This document shows, in pieces, positions 54,944 to 62,570 of a DNA stretch of 64,000 nt. The DNA is from Rhizobium lusitanum (GTDB lineage Bacteria > Pseudomonadota > Alphaproteobacteria > Rhizobiales > Rhizobiaceae), in contig NZ_CP050307.1 in the NCBI RefSeq assembly GCF_014189535.1, positions 744,001-808,000 of the forward strand. The letters run 5' to 3'. How positions within the stretch are numbered: the first letter of the stretch is position 1; every line of letters begins with the position of its first letter. The notes under the pieces are model-generated. The model was not told where the DNA came from. It saw only the letters and a program-made list of their open reading frames with translations, and did no database searches. The translations under genes were made by a program, and so were the position numbers.

Positions 54944-56203
54944 CTACGCGCCCTTGCCGTCGCTAAATTTTGCGATCGAAGCGGCGAGCTCCGGATGGTC
55001 CTTGGCATAGTCTGCAAGTGGGATATCGGCGACTGCCGCTTCCCAAGCCTGCTGGACCGCGCGCACGCCGGCGGCCGGCCCGGAGGGGTGGCTGACGATA
55101 CCGCCGCCGCAGAGATAAAGCAGATCCGTGGTCCTGGCGGTTCGTTGATAGGTCTCCGGCGCCTGACCGCCCCACTGGCCGGAGCCGGCAACGGGAAGGG
55201 GGCAATCGGATGCATCGAACAGCGGCGTGCTGACGGCCTTGAAGGATTCGATGAAGCTTTCGTCCGGTTCCCAATATTTGACGCGGATGCCGTTGATCTG
55301 AAACTGATCGACGCCGAGCAGCCGCCAGAATTGCTGGTAGACCTTGAAATCCATGCCCGCGCCCGGATCGCGCGTCAGAACGTCCCAGCCGTTGCGATGG
55401 GCATGTAGCACCAGGCCCGAGCGCTTGCGAAGGAAGCTCATGCCACCGAAGCCGATGGAGTTGATGTTGACGACAGCGCAATTACCGCCGGCCTTCAGGA
55501 CGAGATCATGGTTGCGCATCATCTCATCGGGATCGGCGTGGGAGATGCCGAAAGCATACATGACCTTCTTACCGGTCTTCTGCTCATGATCGAGAATTTT
55601 CGGCATGATCGCCGCGATACGCTCCTTGAGCGGCGAGTAGGCCGGACTCATGAGCTTTTCGTCGTCCTTGATGAAATCGACGCCGGAGCTGATGAGTTCG
55701 CCGACCAGTTCGGCCGTCTCGCCTGGGCGAAGGCCGAGCGCGGGCTTGACGATCGTACCGATGATCGGGCGACCCTCGACCCCCGTCAGGCGCTTGCTGC
55801 CGGCAACACCGAATTGCGGGCCGGGATGCGCGCCACGAAAGGCGTCGGGCAGCTTCATGTCGACGATACGGATGCCGGTCATGCCCTTGATCGAAAAGAC
55901 GCCGCCGATGGCGATCGTCATCAGCGCCGAGAGATCGGTACCGATCGCGTCGAGCGGAAAGGCGATGTCGACGTCGGCGCGGCGAAGCGGTGCGTGACCT
56001 TCGGCGACTTCTGGCCATGTCGGTCGTTTCGCATCCTCAAGCTGGCGGATTTCCAGGACCCTTGCCGCCACCCGCGACTTCAGCTCTTCCGTCTCGCCGG
56101 GAACCGGCACGAAAGTGCCCGTCGACTGGTCGCTGGCGATCTTGTCGGCCATGGCCTCGATGCTGCCCGGCGTTTCGATGCGATAGGTGATGGTTATGCT
56201 CAT
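54944..56203 (-). CDS. oiaX: RuBisCO-like protein, 3-oxo-isoapionate-4-phosphate processing
   Basis: This 419-residue RuBisCO-like protein is not a CO2-fixing enzyme by context. The barrel keeps GTIVKPALGL (Lys153), the carbamylated-lysine and magnesium motif DFIKDDE (Lys179, Asp181, Glu182) and LHAHRNGW near 275. In D-apiose pathways two such proteins are known: a decarboxylase (OiaX, giving erythrulose 4-phosphate) and a transcarboxylase/hydrolase (OiaT, giving 3-phosphoglycerate and glycolate). I favour OiaX with moderate confidence; the sequence alone does not settle it here. First gene of the run, divergent from the GntR gene. Confidence 0.85.
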   Translation of the reverse strand: MSITITYRIETPGSIEAMADKIASDQSTGTFVPVPGETEELKSRVAARVLEIRQLEDAKRPTWPEVAEGHAPLRRADVDIAFPLDAIGTDLSALMTIAIGGVFSIKGMTGIRIVDMKLPDAFRGAHPGPQFGVAGSKRLTGVEGRPIIGTIVKPALGLRPGETAELVGELISSGVDFIKDDEKLMSPAYSPLKERIAAIMPKILDHEQKTGKKVMYAFGISHADPDEMMRNHDLVLKAGGNCAVVNINSIGFGGMSFLRKRSGLVLHAHRNGWDVLTRDPGAGMDFKVYQQFWRLLGVDQFQINGIRVKYWEPDESFIESFKAVSTPLFDASDCPLPVAGSGQWGGQAPETYQRTARTTDLLYLCGGGIVSHPSGPAAGVRAVQQAWEAAVADIPLADYAKDHPELAASIAKFSDGKGA

Positions 56204-56258
56204 GAAGTGCCGGCTGCTCCTCTCGCCAACGATTTTGTCGTGGCGTCAACTTGTGATC

Positions 56259-56270
56259 TGGTATAATGAG
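56259..56270 (+). promoter_or_regulatory. NanR-like GntR site (TGGTATAATGAG) in the divergent apiose promoter
   Basis: TGGTATAATGAG lies between the RuBisCO-like gene and the GntR-family gene. It matches the site before apnO at all but one base and contains the GGTATA unit bound by NanR-type regulators. It could also include a -10 element (TATAAT), so a bound repressor would block transcription. Confidence 0.6.
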
Positions 56271-56368
56271 TATTCCAACTTGTGCAACGATTTTTTTGTT
56301 TGGGGGCGGTCGGCCATTCTGAACGGGCTTCCTCGACTCCATTTGACGTTGCATAAGGGAGGAAAGCC

Positions 56369-57091
56369 TTGAGCCAGCGAGATGTCATGAGCCAACCAAT
56401 CGAACAGATCGTCCGTCGGAAGCTGTCTGACGAGGTATTCGACCGGCTAGAGCGGTTGATTACATCGGGAGAACTCAAGCCCGGCGATGAAATGCCGTCC
56501 GAGCGCGTGCTGATGGAACGCTTCGGCGTCGGTCGCCCAGCGATCCGCGAGGCGATGCAGTCTCTCGCCAATATGGGATTGGTGAACATCTCGCATGGTG
56601 AACGGGCGAAGGTGCTTCAGCTCACGGCGAAATCGATTTTCCGGCAGGTGGATCTGACCGCGAAGATCATGCTGTCCCAGTCTTCGGACTCTCTCGAACA
56701 GTTGAAAAGCGCACGCATATTCTTCGAGCGCGGTATGGCCCGTGAGGCCGCTCAACGCGCCACTGAAAAAGACATCGCTGATCTCAAGGATATTATCGAA
56801 CGGCAGCGCCAGTCGCTGGGGCATGCGGAAGAGTTTATTTCGGCTGACATGCAGTTTCACACGCGCATCGCGCAGATTTCCGGAAACCCGATCTTCGCTG
56901 CCGTCAGCGAGGCGATGCTGGCCTGGCTCAAGACCTATCATACGGATCTACTCATCTGGACGGGCAAGGAAAAGTTCACGCTCGTCGAACATGAGGAAAT
57001 ATTGGAGCGGCTTTCCACCCATGACGCCGATGGCGCCGAGGCGGCCGTGATGAAACATCTGGAAAGGTCGCGCGCGCTCTACAGCAAATAG
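56369..57091 (+). CDS. GntR-family (FadR/NanR-like) transcriptional regulator
   Basis: This 240-residue regulator has an N-terminal winged helix (KPGDEMPSERVLMERFGVGRPAIREAMQSLANMGLV, NISHGERAKV) closely resembling NanR, and a C-terminal FCD effector domain (~100-235). TTG at 56369 is preferred since GGGAGG lies seven bases before it; ATG at 56387 is the alternative. It is divergent from the RuBisCO-like gene and probably represses the apiose genes until a pathway intermediate binds. Confidence 0.9.
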   Translation: MSQRDVMSQPIEQIVRRKLSDEVFDRLERLITSGELKPGDEMPSERVLMERFGVGRPAIREAMQSLANMGLVNISHGERAKVLQLTAKSIFRQVDLTAKIMLSQSSDSLEQLKSARIFFERGMAREAAQRATEKDIADLKDIIERQRQSLGHAEEFISADMQFHTRIAQISGNPIFAAVSEAMLAWLKTYHTDLLIWTGKEKFTLVEHEEILERLSTHDADGAEAAVMKHLERSRALYSK

Positions 57092-57157
57092 CGGACGCTT
57101 CTCCTTTTGCGTCACGCCCTGTCCGACGCTCGTTTTTCAGCGCCGGTTCATTTTCAT

Positions 57158-57165
57158 ATCATACC
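57158..57165 (-). promoter_or_regulatory. Third GGTATGAT site, downstream of the GntR gene
   Basis: On the minus strand GGTATGAT occurs within a larger ATGAGGTATGATATGA, resembling the other two sites. It lies 67 bases after the regulator stop and 43 before the small membrane gene. It may be a chance match. Confidence 0.35.
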
Positions 57166-57207
57166 TCATGAGTCCGGCTGCCCAGACATCGGAGAAAGAG
57201 GTGCGTG

Positions 57208-57420
57208 ATGGTTAGATTCATTCATCGGAACATGGCGCTCGTCGTGGCGCCGATCATGACGGCAATTGCCATAGTGTCGTACAATGTGCTGAACCTTTTG
57301 GTGAGGCATCACCATACAGCAATGCACGACATCTACCACGTTGTCGGTGCACTCTTTGTCTTCGGCGCCTTTTACGGCGTGATTCGTTACATGCAGGCTT
57401 TGCCTGACGAAGACGAATAG
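57208..57420 (+). CDS. Hypothetical small membrane protein
   Basis: This 70-residue protein has two predicted helices (about 9-31 and 46-63), separated by a histidine-rich turn RHHHTAMHD, and an acidic tail PDEDE. GAGG lies seven bases before ATG 57208. No family is recognised. It stands alone between the GntR gene and uppP. The histidines could bind a metal, but this is only a possibility. Confidence 0.6.
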   Translation: MVRFIHRNMALVVAPIMTAIAIVSYNVLNLLVRHHHTAMHDIYHVVGALFVFGAFYGVIRYMQALPDEDE

Positions 57421-57572
57421 AATTCAAAGAACCACCGGAGCGGAGCCTCATCACAATCGGCTGGGGCCGTTGCCTGATCTTCGGCCCCCATCCCAATGAT
57501 CATCTTTGCAGCATGGATATATTGCGCCGTTCAGGCTTCGCGGCCCGAACGAATAACCAAGGATATTGATAC

Positions 57573-58445
57573 GTGGCTGATGTTTGTACGCAGGGTGTGG
57601 ATACGGGGTTTGTTGCCCTGGGCTATGCGAAGATCGCACTTCTTGGTGTTGTGCAGGGTCTGACCGAACTGCTGCCAGTTTCCTCCACCGCCCATATGCG
57701 ACTTGTCCCGGCTCTGCTCGGCTGGCAGGATCCCGGTTCGGCATTCTCGGCGGCTATGCAGCTTGCAGCGCTCGCCGCGATCATCTCCTATTTCTGGAGT
57801 GACGTTCGCTACGTGACCTTTGGCTCGATCGATGCGATCCGGCAGAGGGATTGGCGGTCGCCCGCGATACGGCTCGCGATTGCCATTGTCATCGCGACGA
57901 TCCCAATCGGCGTCGCCGGCTTGCTGCTATCGTCGTCCCTGAATGCCTGCGGCACCTCTCTCCGCAGCCTCTGGGTTATCGGGATCGCCTGTCTCGTCAT
58001 GGGCCTTCTTCTGGCCGCCGCGGAACTCTACAGCCGGCACAGGAAGGACATGGAGCAAATGACCTTGCTCGATGCGCTGTTTGTCGGCATCACCCAGGTC
58101 GGCGCTCTCATCCCCGGCGTATCGCGCTCCGGCTCGACGCTGACTGGAGCGTTGTTTCTTGGCTTGAAGCGCGAAGAGGCCGCCCGGTTCTCTTTTCTGC
58201 TCGGGCTGCCGGCAATCGCCTTGGCCGGACTAAAGGAACTGTTGACGCTGTATAAGGCGCATATTCCGATGGAGGCATGGTCGGTGCTGCTCGTCGGGCT
58301 GCTCGTCGGCTGCATCTCGTCCTTCGTGGCGATCTGGGGCCTGATGCGTTTCCTGGAGCGGTTCTCCACCTGGCCCTTCGTGATCTATCGCGTCGTGCTG
58401 GGCGTCGTCATCCTCTTTGGCGTGTTTGCCTTGGGCTGGAGCTAA
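57573..58445 (+). CDS. uppP: Undecaprenyl-diphosphate phosphatase (UppP/BacA)
   Basis: This 290-residue inner-membrane enzyme dephosphorylates undecaprenyl diphosphate so the lipid carrier can be reused for peptidoglycan and polysaccharide synthesis. Both catalytic signatures are present: QGLTELLPVSSTAH (~29-42; catalytic Glu and Ser) and PGVSRSGST near 183. About eight helices. The start is GTG 57573 with AAGGA upstream. The family also gives bacitracin resistance. Rhizobia often have more than one such gene; this may be an accessory copy. Confidence 0.93.
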   Translation: MADVCTQGVDTGFVALGYAKIALLGVVQGLTELLPVSSTAHMRLVPALLGWQDPGSAFSAAMQLAALAAIISYFWSDVRYVTFGSIDAIRQRDWRSPAIRLAIAIVIATIPIGVAGLLLSSSLNACGTSLRSLWVIGIACLVMGLLLAAAELYSRHRKDMEQMTLLDALFVGITQVGALIPGVSRSGSTLTGALFLGLKREEAARFSFLLGLPAIALAGLKELLTLYKAHIPMEAWSVLLVGLLVGCISSFVAIWGLMRFLERFSTWPFVIYRVVLGVVILFGVFALGWS

Positions 58446-58526
58446 GCGGGCTCTTTTGCGCTATTCGACCGGTTCGCCGCCTGCTATGTGGCCCAACAGA
58501 TAAGACATAGCGACGGGATCAAGACG

Positions 58527-58739
58527 ATGGAAGTAAGAGACAGCAACGGAGCAGTGCTTGCCGACGGCGACAACGTGACCCTGATCAAGGATCTGAAGGT
58601 CAAGGGGACGTCTGTGACCTTGAAGCGCGGTACGCTAATCAAGGGCATCCGTCTCACCGGCAACGAAGACGAGATCGAATGCCGAGCTGAGAAGATCAAG
58701 GATCTGGTTCTCAGAACTGAGTTTCTGAAGAAGGCATGA
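58527..58739 (+). CDS. PhnA/YjdM-type C-terminal-domain protein
   Basis: This 70-residue protein corresponds to the C-terminal beta domain of YjdM/PhnA: VRDSNGAVLADGDNVTLIKDLKVKGTSVTLKRGT. The N-terminal zinc ribbon of longer members is absent. YjdM was once linked to alkylphosphonate use, but its role is unresolved. ATG 58527 fits the family start; an in-frame ATG at 58488 is less likely. It is convergent with the SDR gene, with a hairpin between. Confidence 0.85.
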   Translation: MEVRDSNGAVLADGDNVTLIKDLKVKGTSVTLKRGTLIKGIRLTGNEDEIECRAEKIKDLVLRTEFLKKA

Positions 58740-58745
58740 TGTGGT

Positions 58746-58777
58746 GCCATTGCCATTTTCGTAGAAACGGCAATGGC
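58746..58777. terminator. Hairpin between convergent PhnA-type and SDR genes
   Basis: GCCATTGCC pairs perfectly with GGCAATGGC around a 14-base spacer that itself can pair (TTTC/GAAA). It lies in the 73-base convergent gap and could end transcription from either side, although no long T run is present. Confidence 0.55.
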
Positions 58778-58812
58778 TTGCAGATGACGGTGACAGCGAA
58801 GCTTTAGTGACG

Positions 58813-59577
58813 CTACCCGAAGACCAGCCCGCCATCCACGATCAGGTTCTGGCCGGTTACCGCTCGCGCCCAGGGGCTTGCGAAAAAGAGGACGGCATCC
58901 GCGGCCTCTTCCGGTGTCGTTACACGGCGCAAGGGTGTGTTGGCGGCAATGAGATCGAACACAGCTTCCGGCGTGGCGCTGCTGGCATCGGTGGTGCGGA
59001 GCAGGCCACCCGACACCATGTTGACCGTAATGCCCTGTGGCCCGAGTTCGGCGGCGGCCGTTCGTGTCAGTGAGAGCAGGGCAGCCTTGGCGGCTGTGTA
59101 GTCATGATAGGGCACGACAGGGTTCTGGAAGAGGTTTGTGCCGATGGTGACGACGCGGCCGAAGCCAGCTTTCGCCATGGAAGGGCGCGCGGCCTGAATG
59201 AGATTGAGCGCACCTTGCAGGGCGGTGTCGAGTTGCGCGGCTACTGCCGTCCAGCTCAATGCATCAAGCTTCGGGCGGGCATCGCCGTTGAAGCTGAAAT
59301 CGGCAAGCGCATTGTGGACGATTGTCGTCGGTGCGCCGAAATGGGCGGTGACTTCTTCCACCAGCCTTTCCGTTTCGTCTCGGCTGCGGATATCCGCCTG
59401 AAACGCTTGGGCATGGTCGCCGAGCCGGGCGGCAAGCGCCTCGGCGGGCTCGCGGCTGGTGCGATAATTGATGGCGACCTTCGCACCTTCGCGGGCGAAG
59501 GCTGCTGCGATCGCAGCGCCGAAGCCACGGCCGGCGCCGGAGACGATGACGATCTGCTGGTTAAGAGGCAGGCTCAT
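58813..59577 (-). CDS. SDR-family oxidoreductase, last gene of thiamine salvage operon
   Basis: This 254-residue short-chain dehydrogenase has the NAD(P) motif VSGAGRGFG near residue 12 and the YxxxK pair in DYTAAK near 155. The usual catalytic serine 13 residues before the tyrosine is Thr here (IGTN). The ATG at 59577 has AAGGA upstream and overlaps the thiD stop (ATGA), so it is co-translated with the thiamine genes. It resembles FabG-type 3-oxoacyl reductases, but its role in or near thiamine metabolism is unknown. Confidence 0.87.
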   Translation of the reverse strand: MSLPLNQQIVIVSGAGRGFGAAIAAAFAREGAKVAINYRTSREPAEALAARLGDHAQAFQADIRSRDETERLVEEVTAHFGAPTTIVHNALADFSFNGDARPKLDALSWTAVAAQLDTALQGALNLIQAARPSMAKAGFGRVVTIGTNLFQNPVVPYHDYTAAKAALLSLTRTAAAELGPQGITVNMVSGGLLRTTDASSATPEAVFDLIAANTPLRRVTTPEEAADAVLFFASPWARAVTGQNLIVDGGLVFG

Positions 59578-60395
59578 TTCGGTTGTCCTTCTGTGTCTGG
59601 CCATAGCGCGTGAAAATGCTGAACCGGCCCGTGGCCGCTACCAACCGAAAGCGTTCCGGCCGCGGCAACGGCGCCTGCGAGGTACTGCTTGGCGGTGGCG
59701 ACGGCTTCCGTCAGCGTCGCGCCCTTGGCGATCTCGGCGGCCAGGGCACTCGAGAGGGTGCAGCCGGTTCCGTGCGTGTTCTTGGTCGGAACGCGGCTGG
59801 CTTCGAACCACATCAGGCCTTCCGGACTTGCCAGCACATCAGGGCTTTCATCGCTATCGAGATGTCCTCCCTTGATCAGAACGGCCAGTGGCCCGAGTTT
59901 TGCCAGAGCTTGTGCCTGCCGCGCCATCGTCTCGCGATCTTCGGCGACCGGTTCGTGCAGAAGAGCCGCCGCCTCGGGCAAATTGGGTGTCAGCAGCGTT
60001 GCGAGCGGAAGAAGCCGCTGGGTCAGAATGTTAACGGCGTCGGCGGCGAGCAGCGCGGCACCTCCCTTGGCAATCATCACCGGATCAAGGACGATCGGAA
60101 TGCCTCGATGCGGGGCGAGTGCCTCAACGACGGCCTCTGCGATGCCCGCATTCGCGATCATGCCGATCTTTACGGCGTCAACGCGGATATCGGCAAAGAT
60201 CGCCTCGATCTGATCGGCGACGAATTGCGGCGGGACAGGATGAACGCAGGACACACCTTGGGTGTTCTGGGCCGTCAACGCAGTCAGCACCGCCATCCCA
60301 TAGACGCCGCGTGCCGAAAACGCCTTCAGATCCGCCTGGATACCGGCGCCGCCGGACGGGTCGGAGCCGGCGATGGAAAGAACGTTGCGGATCAT
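59574..60395 (-). CDS. thiD: Hydroxymethylpyrimidine/phosphomethylpyrimidine kinase
   Basis: This 273-residue ribokinase-family kinase phosphorylates HMP and HMP-phosphate for thiamine synthesis. Motifs: SIAGSDPSGGAGIQADLKAF (7-26), VLDPVMIAKGG near 105 and the anion-hole/catalytic KNTHGTGCTLSSALAA near 210. It overlaps thiE by four bases and the SDR gene by four. Confidence 0.94.
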   Translation of the reverse strand: MIRNVLSIAGSDPSGGAGIQADLKAFSARGVYGMAVLTALTAQNTQGVSCVHPVPPQFVADQIEAIFADIRVDAVKIGMIANAGIAEAVVEALAPHRGIPIVLDPVMIAKGGAALLAADAVNILTQRLLPLATLLTPNLPEAAALLHEPVAEDRETMARQAQALAKLGPLAVLIKGGHLDSDESPDVLASPEGLMWFEASRVPTKNTHGTGCTLSSALAAEIAKGATLTEAVATAKQYLAGAVAAAGTLSVGSGHGPVQHFHALWPDTEGQPK

Positions 60396-61027
60396 TGGCG
60401 TGCCTCCCTGATAGCTCTCGCGATTTCGGCGGCTGCGGCCTGCGGATCCGAGGTGCCGCAGATGGCGGAAACGAGGGCGATGCCGTCAGCACCGGCCAAA
60501 AGGGCGTCTGCCGCATGCACGGCCTTCAAGCCGCCAATCGCAACGGACGGAACGGGGCAGAGATCGATCATGCGGGCAAGGCCTGCAAAACCGATCGGCT
60601 GCTTGTGGTCGGGCTTTGTCGGTGTCGCGAAAACGGGACCGATCCCGGCATAGTCCACGAGGTCAGGATCAATGGCGGCAGCAAGCGCCTCTGTTTCCAC
60701 CGAAAGGCCGAGGATCATATCGGGGCCGATCAGTCGGCGGGCGGTAAGGGCGTCCATGTCGTCCTGGCCGATATGCAAGCCGTCGGCGCCGATCGCGATT
60801 GCCGCCTCGATGTCGTCGTTGACGATAAGGCGCGCGCCGGTGCCCGCCAGAGCCTGCTTCAGCACGAGGCCGGTTTCGATCATGCTTGCGGTCGAAGCTT
60901 GCTTGTCGCGCAGTTGCACGATGGTGGCGCCACCGGCGACTGCGGCGCGTGCGGTTTCCACCATGCCGATACCGGCGCAGAGCACCGGGTCGAGCACGAG
61001 GTAAAGAGAGAGATCGAAGTGCTTCAT
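60392..61027 (-). CDS. thiE: Thiamine-phosphate synthase
   Basis: This 211-residue TIM-barrel enzyme couples HMP diphosphate with thiazole phosphate to give thiamine phosphate. It has VQLRDKQ near 38, LIVNDDIEAAIAIGADGLHIGQDD near 67, and the glycine-rich phosphate site AIGGLKAVHAADAL near 160. Overlaps at both ends with thiM and thiD show tight coupling. Confidence 0.94.
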   Translation of the reverse strand: MKHFDLSLYLVLDPVLCAGIGMVETARAAVAGGATIVQLRDKQASTASMIETGLVLKQALAGTGARLIVNDDIEAAIAIGADGLHIGQDDMDALTARRLIGPDMILGLSVETEALAAAIDPDLVDYAGIGPVFATPTKPDHKQPIGFAGLARMIDLCPVPSVAIGGLKAVHAADALLAGADGIALVSAICGTSDPQAAAAEIARAIREARQ

Positions 61028-61827
61028 AGCGAGATGATCCTAGCTTCGCTGTCGATCGCCTTTTCATCGAGCCCGGCCAGTGTATCGAGGAAACGCCATG
61101 AAAACGAACCGGGTCCGTCAGCTTCGCGGCCTGCTTGCTCGCCCGCCACTGCGAAGACGGCCAGTGCCGCGACCGTTGCGGCGAACGGTTGATCCGGTCT
61201 TGTCGCCGCGAAGGCGCCAACGAGGCAGGTCAGCGAGCAACCAAGCGCGGTCACCTGCGGCATGAGCGGCGAGCCGCCCTCTATGCGGCTGGCCTTGTTT
61301 CCGTCGGTGACGAAATCCGTGGCGCCGGTGACTGCAACGACCGTGTGATGCTTTTGGGCAAGCAGGACGGCGGCTTCCTCTGCCAGTTCGACAGGATCCC
61401 GGCTATCAACGCCCTGGCCACGGCTGGTGCCGCCGGCAAGCGCAATGATTTCCGAGGCATTGCCCCGAATGACCGTCGGATGCAGATCCAGCAACCCGGC
61501 GACTGCCTTTCGCCGGAAGGACGTGGCGTAGTGGGCGACGGGATCGAGAACCCAAGGCTTGCCCGCTTTGTTTGCCGCCTGCGCCGCTGATGTCATGCCG
61601 GCGAGCCAGCCGCTGGAAAGCGTGCCGATATTGATCGTCAACGCGCCGGAGATGGCGGCGAATTCGCCGGCTTCCTCCTCCGCATGCACCATCGCGGGAG
61701 AGGCACCGGCGGCGAGCATCACATTGGCGGCGATGTTCATCGCGACGAAATTGGTGATGCATTGCACCAGCGGCGGGTTTGCCCGCATGGCCGTTAACAG
61801 AGTGCCGGGAGTGGTCGGGTCTTGCAT
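61024..61827 (-). CDS. thiM: Hydroxyethylthiazole kinase
   Basis: This 267-residue kinase salvages the thiazole alcohol of thiamine. It has PLVQCITNFVAMNIAANVMLA near 20, KPWVLDPVAHYATSFR near 88, IRGNASEIIAL near 118 and a C-terminal ATP region. As first gene of thiM-thiE-thiD-SDR it lies directly behind a TPP riboswitch. No thiC, thiG or thiO is in the window, so this is a salvage operon. Confidence 0.94.
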   Translation of the reverse strand: MQDPTTPGTLLTAMRANPPLVQCITNFVAMNIAANVMLAAGASPAMVHAEEEAGEFAAISGALTINIGTLSSGWLAGMTSAAQAANKAGKPWVLDPVAHYATSFRRKAVAGLLDLHPTVIRGNASEIIALAGGTSRGQGVDSRDPVELAEEAAVLLAQKHHTVVAVTGATDFVTDGNKASRIEGGSPLMPQVTALGCSLTCLVGAFAATRPDQPFAATVAALAVFAVAGEQAGREADGPGSFSWRFLDTLAGLDEKAIDSEARIISL

Positions 61828-61829
61828 GT

Positions 61830-61843
61830 CGCCCTTTCGGGCG
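61830..61843 (-). promoter_or_regulatory. Hairpin covering the thiM ribosome-binding site
   Basis: CGCCC-GAAA-GGGCG lies two bases before the thiM ATG on the minus strand; its loop and 3' arm contain the AAAGGG ribosome-binding site. It is a likely sequestering hairpin for the riboswitch expression platform, although which ligand state forms it is inferred. Confidence 0.6.
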
Positions 61844-61877
61844 GGGCGAGACGCGAAGGGAGACGACGCAGCGTGCC

Positions 61878-61966
61878 GAGACCCCGAGCGACTCCCTCCG
61901 CCAGCATGATCTGGTTCAGGTTCAAAGGGTGCTTCTCAGCCCGTCATCGACGGACGCCCCTGTCTC
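61878..61966 (-). ncRNA. TPP riboswitch (THI element) controlling thiM
   Basis: Read on the minus strand, the aptamer contains the conserved GCTGAGA (61933-61942 region), then CCCTTTGAACCTGAACCAG and CATGCTGGCGGAGGGA. The closing stem pairs GAGAC (61962-61966) with GTCTC (61878-61882). Order and spacing match the THI box. It ends 50 bases before the thiM start, leaving room for the ribosome-site hairpin, which indicates translational control. Confidence 0.93.
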
Positions 61967-62075
61967 TCATCACCGTCTTTTTCGCAGAGAACGGCTGCGC
62001 TGTCACCAGAAAATCGTCGGCCGTATCGTAATCGAGGTGAGCCAAAGCGAGCGGACACCGCGAGGCAGCTCCGCA

Positions 62076-62098
62076 ACCCATGCATCAGTTGCATGGGT
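62076..62098. repeat. 9-bp inverted repeat upstream of the DUF1127 gene
   Basis: ACCCATGCA and TGCATGGGT form a perfect hairpin with a 5-base loop, 118 bases before the DUF1127 start. It could be an operator or hairpin between the divergent thi and DUF1127 transcription units. The remaining sequence from 62099 to 62216 presumably holds the promoter; I cannot assign a sigma factor with confidence. Confidence 0.5.
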
Positions 62099-62216
62099 GC
62101 ATTGAGACCTTAGCTATACAATCAACGAGGGTTTCGCACTACATCACTCTCATCGGAGCGGATGGAGCGCCAAGCACGGCAGCTCTGCTTCGAATACCCT
62201 AGGAAAGGGGATCATC

Positions 62217-62363
62217 ATGAACGTAGCACGCTCTTTTAATAACTGGCTCAAGTATCGTCAGACGGTCGCCGAACTGGGCCGTATGTCCACGCGCGAACTG
62301 CATGACCTCGGCATCGGCCGTAGCGAAATCCGCAACGTCGCTCGTGCGGCCGTTGTTCGCTAA
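62217..62363 (+). CDS. DUF1127-family small protein
   Basis: This 48-residue basic protein, MNVARSFNNWLKYRQ...ELGRMSTRELHDLGIGRSEI, is a typical short alphaproteobacterial DUF1127 protein with the conserved L-x-x-M-(S/T)-x-R-E-L-x-D-(I/L)-G-(I/L)-x-R-x-(E/D)-I pattern. AGGAAAGGGG precedes the ATG. In Rhodobacter sphaeroides a DUF1127 protein (CcaF1) is an RNA-binding protein co-transcribed with CcsR small RNAs bearing CCUCCUCCC loops; the same arrangement follows here. Confidence 0.9.
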   Translation: MNVARSFNNWLKYRQTVAELGRMSTRELHDLGIGRSEIRNVARAAVVR

Positions 62364-62400
62364 CAGCGTAAAACGCTGATCTACAGTCAAAATTCTGCTA

Positions 62401-62430
62401 GCGCCTGCTTCCTCCCGAGCGGGCGCTTTT
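62401..62430 (+). terminator. Terminator hairpin after DUF1127 with a CTTCCTCCC loop
   Basis: GCGCCTGCT pairs with AGCGGGCGC (one G-U) around TCCTCCCG, followed by TTTT. The loop reads CTTCCTCCC with its flank, one base from the motif of the downstream hairpins, so this terminator is itself a likely member of the hairpin family. Confidence 0.82.
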
Positions 62431-62570
62431 GCTTTGTACGCGCCACAGGCGAAGCGCGGCGTTTCCGGGTGAGGGGCTTGCCGCCTGAAAGCCGCCCGAT
62501 TTTCGCATAATGCATAGCTGCCTTGCAAATAAATGCCTATGAAGTAAGCAGGTCTAGTGTATAGTCATAT

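Noticed and set aside
54944..56203. True RuBisCO large subunit (CO2 fixation)
   Set aside because: There is no small-subunit or phosphoribulokinase gene, and the neighbours are sugar-acid enzymes; it fits the RuBisCO-like family.
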